Shown here in pieces: positions 62,195-64,000 of a stretch of 64,000 nucleotides of DNA. The stretch is from assembly GCF_028368935.1 (NCBI RefSeq), contig NZ_JAQNDK010000002.1, positions 620,001 through 684,000 of the forward strand, given 5' to 3'. The notes below the pieces were generated by a model. That model searched no databases, was not told where the DNA came from, and was given only the letters and a program-made list of their open reading frames with translations. Numbering within the stretch: position 1 is the first letter of the stretch; every line of letters starts with the position of its first letter. Source of the DNA: Sorangium aterium (GTDB lineage: Bacteria > Myxococcota_A > Polyangia > Polyangiales > Polyangiaceae). The translations under genes were made by a program, and so were the position numbers.

Positions 62195-63232
62195 TCACGT
62201 TCGACCGAAGCGCCTCCGGTAGTCCTCCGGCGTGACCTGCAGGGTGCGCTGGAACGCGCGCCGCATCCGCTCGTCCGTGCCGAAGCCGCAGTCGCGCGCG
62301 AGCTGCTTCATCGACGCTCGACCCCCCTCGAGGCAGGAGCGCGCCTGCTCCAAGCGCGCCGCCTCGACGAACTTCGCGGGGGTCATCCGCATGGCCTGGG
62401 TGAACGTCCGCGCGAAGTTGCGCGGGCTCATCCCGGCCCTCTCCGCCAGCACCTCGACGCGCAGATCGGCGTCGAGGTGCCGGAGGATCCAGTCGATCAC
62501 GCCCTGCAGCGGGCCCGTGGCGACCGTCTGCGCGAGGAGCGGGCGGCTGAACTGGGACTGTCCACCCGGGCGCTTGAGGAACACCACGAGCCCCCGCGCC
62601 ACCTGGAGCGCCATGTCGTATCCGAGATCCTCTTCCACCATCGAGAGCGCGAGGTCGATGCCCGCTGTCATGCCCGCCGACGTGTAGATCTTCCCGGACC
62701 GCACGAAGATCGCGTCGGAGTCGACCTCGACGCCGGGAAACTCGCGCGCGAGCGCGGCCGCTGAATGCCAGTGGGTGGCCGCGCGGCGCCCCGTGAGCAG
62801 CCCCGCGGCGGCGAGGAGGAAGGCGCCCGTGCAGACGGAGCCCATGCGCCGCACCTCGGGCGTCGTCGCGCGGAGCCAGGCGAGCAGCCGGGCGTCCCGC
62901 GTCGCTTCACGGGTCTCACCCCCGGCGACCAGCACCGTATCGATGCCGGGCGCCAGATCCGCGAGCGCCTTGTGGGCGACGATCTGCGCCCCCGACACCG
63001 TCCGGATCACGCCGCCGTTCACGGCGGCGATCTCGACCGCATAGGCGGGTGGAGCGCCGGGCACCTTCCTGCTGGCGATGTCCGAGGCCAACGCGAATAC
63101 GTCGGTGGGCCCCACCACGTCGATGGCGCTCGCGCCGTCGTAGGCCACGGCCACGACCCTGCGCGTCGGTCCATGGCGATGCGCGCGCGGCGTGGCCCAG
63201 GGAGCGGATTTCGATGCAGGGAGCCGCTTCAC
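62195..63232 (-). CDS. GlxA-family AraC regulator with DJ-1/PfpI domain
   Basis: About 345 residues. The N-terminal 180 residues are a DJ-1/PfpI-like domain (RVVAVAYDGASAIDVVGPTDVF, VLVAGGE, MGSVCTGAFLLAAAGLLTG); the C-terminal 100 residues an AraC double helix-turn-helix (LRVEVLAERAGMSPRNFARTF, MKQLARDCGFGTDERMRRAF). The start is uncertain: ATG 63283 would leave only 20 bases to the divergent ABC gene, so GTG 63232, which puts the domain 19 residues from the start, is preferred. It probably regulates the DJ-1 gene downstream. Confidence 0.87.
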   Translation of the reverse strand: MKRLPASKSAPWATPRAHRHGPTRRVVAVAYDGASAIDVVGPTDVFALASDIASRKVPGAPPAYAVEIAAVNGGVIRTVSGAQIVAHKALADLAPGIDTVLVAGGETREATRDARLLAWLRATTPEVRRMGSVCTGAFLLAAAGLLTGRRAATHWHSAAALAREFPGVEVDSDAIFVRSGKIYTSAGMTAGIDLALSMVEEDLGYDMALQVARGLVVFLKRPGGQSQFSRPLLAQTVATGPLQGVIDWILRHLDADLRVEVLAERAGMSPRNFARTFTQAMRMTPAKFVEAARLEQARSCLEGGRASMKQLARDCGFGTDERMRRAFQRTLQVTPEDYRRRFGRT

Positions 63233-63303
63233 GCGACGACGGTAGCTATCTGGCCCGTGGCCGTGAAGATAAAGTACCTGCATTTCCTGCCAAAGGGGCC
63301 GAC

Positions 63304-64000
<697 letters not shown>

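Overview
The window is uniformly GC-rich DNA with strong codon-position bias, so long spurious open frames lie antisense to almost every gene. The gene content points to a myxobacterium of the Sorangium/Polyangium type: several Ser/Thr protein kinases with extra domains, an FHA/sigma-54 activator, many lipoproteins with Gly-rich or Cys-rich linkers, output-free receiver proteins and Rpn-like nucleases. This assignment comes from gene repertoire only. No rRNA, tRNA, CRISPR array, prophage or intact insertion sequence was recognised.

Layout. 1-9 kb: end of a formylglycine-generating-enzyme-like protein, an imine-reductase-like dehydrogenase divergent from an AraC regulator, a PolX/PHP protein with an eroded polymerase site, cystathionine beta-synthase, a lipoprotein cyclase and an Ala-rich lipoprotein. 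9-24 kb is a signalling block: FHA/sigma-54 activator, a small lipoprotein, a large kinase-AAA-TPR protein that carries a frameshift, a divergent kinase with a cyclase-like tail, a second cyclase copy, a kinase/PEGA/LamG operon and a PAS-STAS protein. 24-31 kb: a lipoprotein with a pentapeptide tandem repeat, a DUF4349 lipoprotein, a thioredoxin-reductase-like flavoprotein, a four-gene ECF sigma cassette with CpxP/Spy-like sensors, and a GreA-like protein. 31.5-35.7 kb: two histidine kinases and three receiver proteins (four receiver domains), none with an output domain.

35.7-48 kb is mainly metabolic (acyl-CoA dehydrogenase-like protein, YbdL-type aminotransferase, two SDRs, TetR regulator) and contains two near-identical Rpn-like genes as a direct repeat about 4.7 kb apart. 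Between them lie a two-haem lipoprotein, a Roadblock-like small protein and a GST-like protein. 48-64 kb: two LysR regulators, a metallo-beta-lactamase lipoprotein, a 5'-nucleotidase-like protein with EF-hands, a siderophore-interacting-like flavoprotein, a PfkB kinase, a haem/copper monooxygenase-like lipoprotein with a Cys-rich partner, a truncated TIR gene, a GST, a hybrid histidine kinase, two DJ-1-type proteins (one fused to an AraC domain) and the start of a LolD/MacB-type ABC ATPase.

The most notable points are two members of an uncharacterised lipoprotein family, one with six NALNP repeats; a paralogous cyclase pair that differs by a lipoprotein signal; a one-base frameshift inside a 12-bp tandem repeat of the large kinase gene; the ECF/CpxP cassette with a His-rich partner; the output-free phosphorelay; and the duplicated Rpn-like genes whose 12-bp repeats differ in number.
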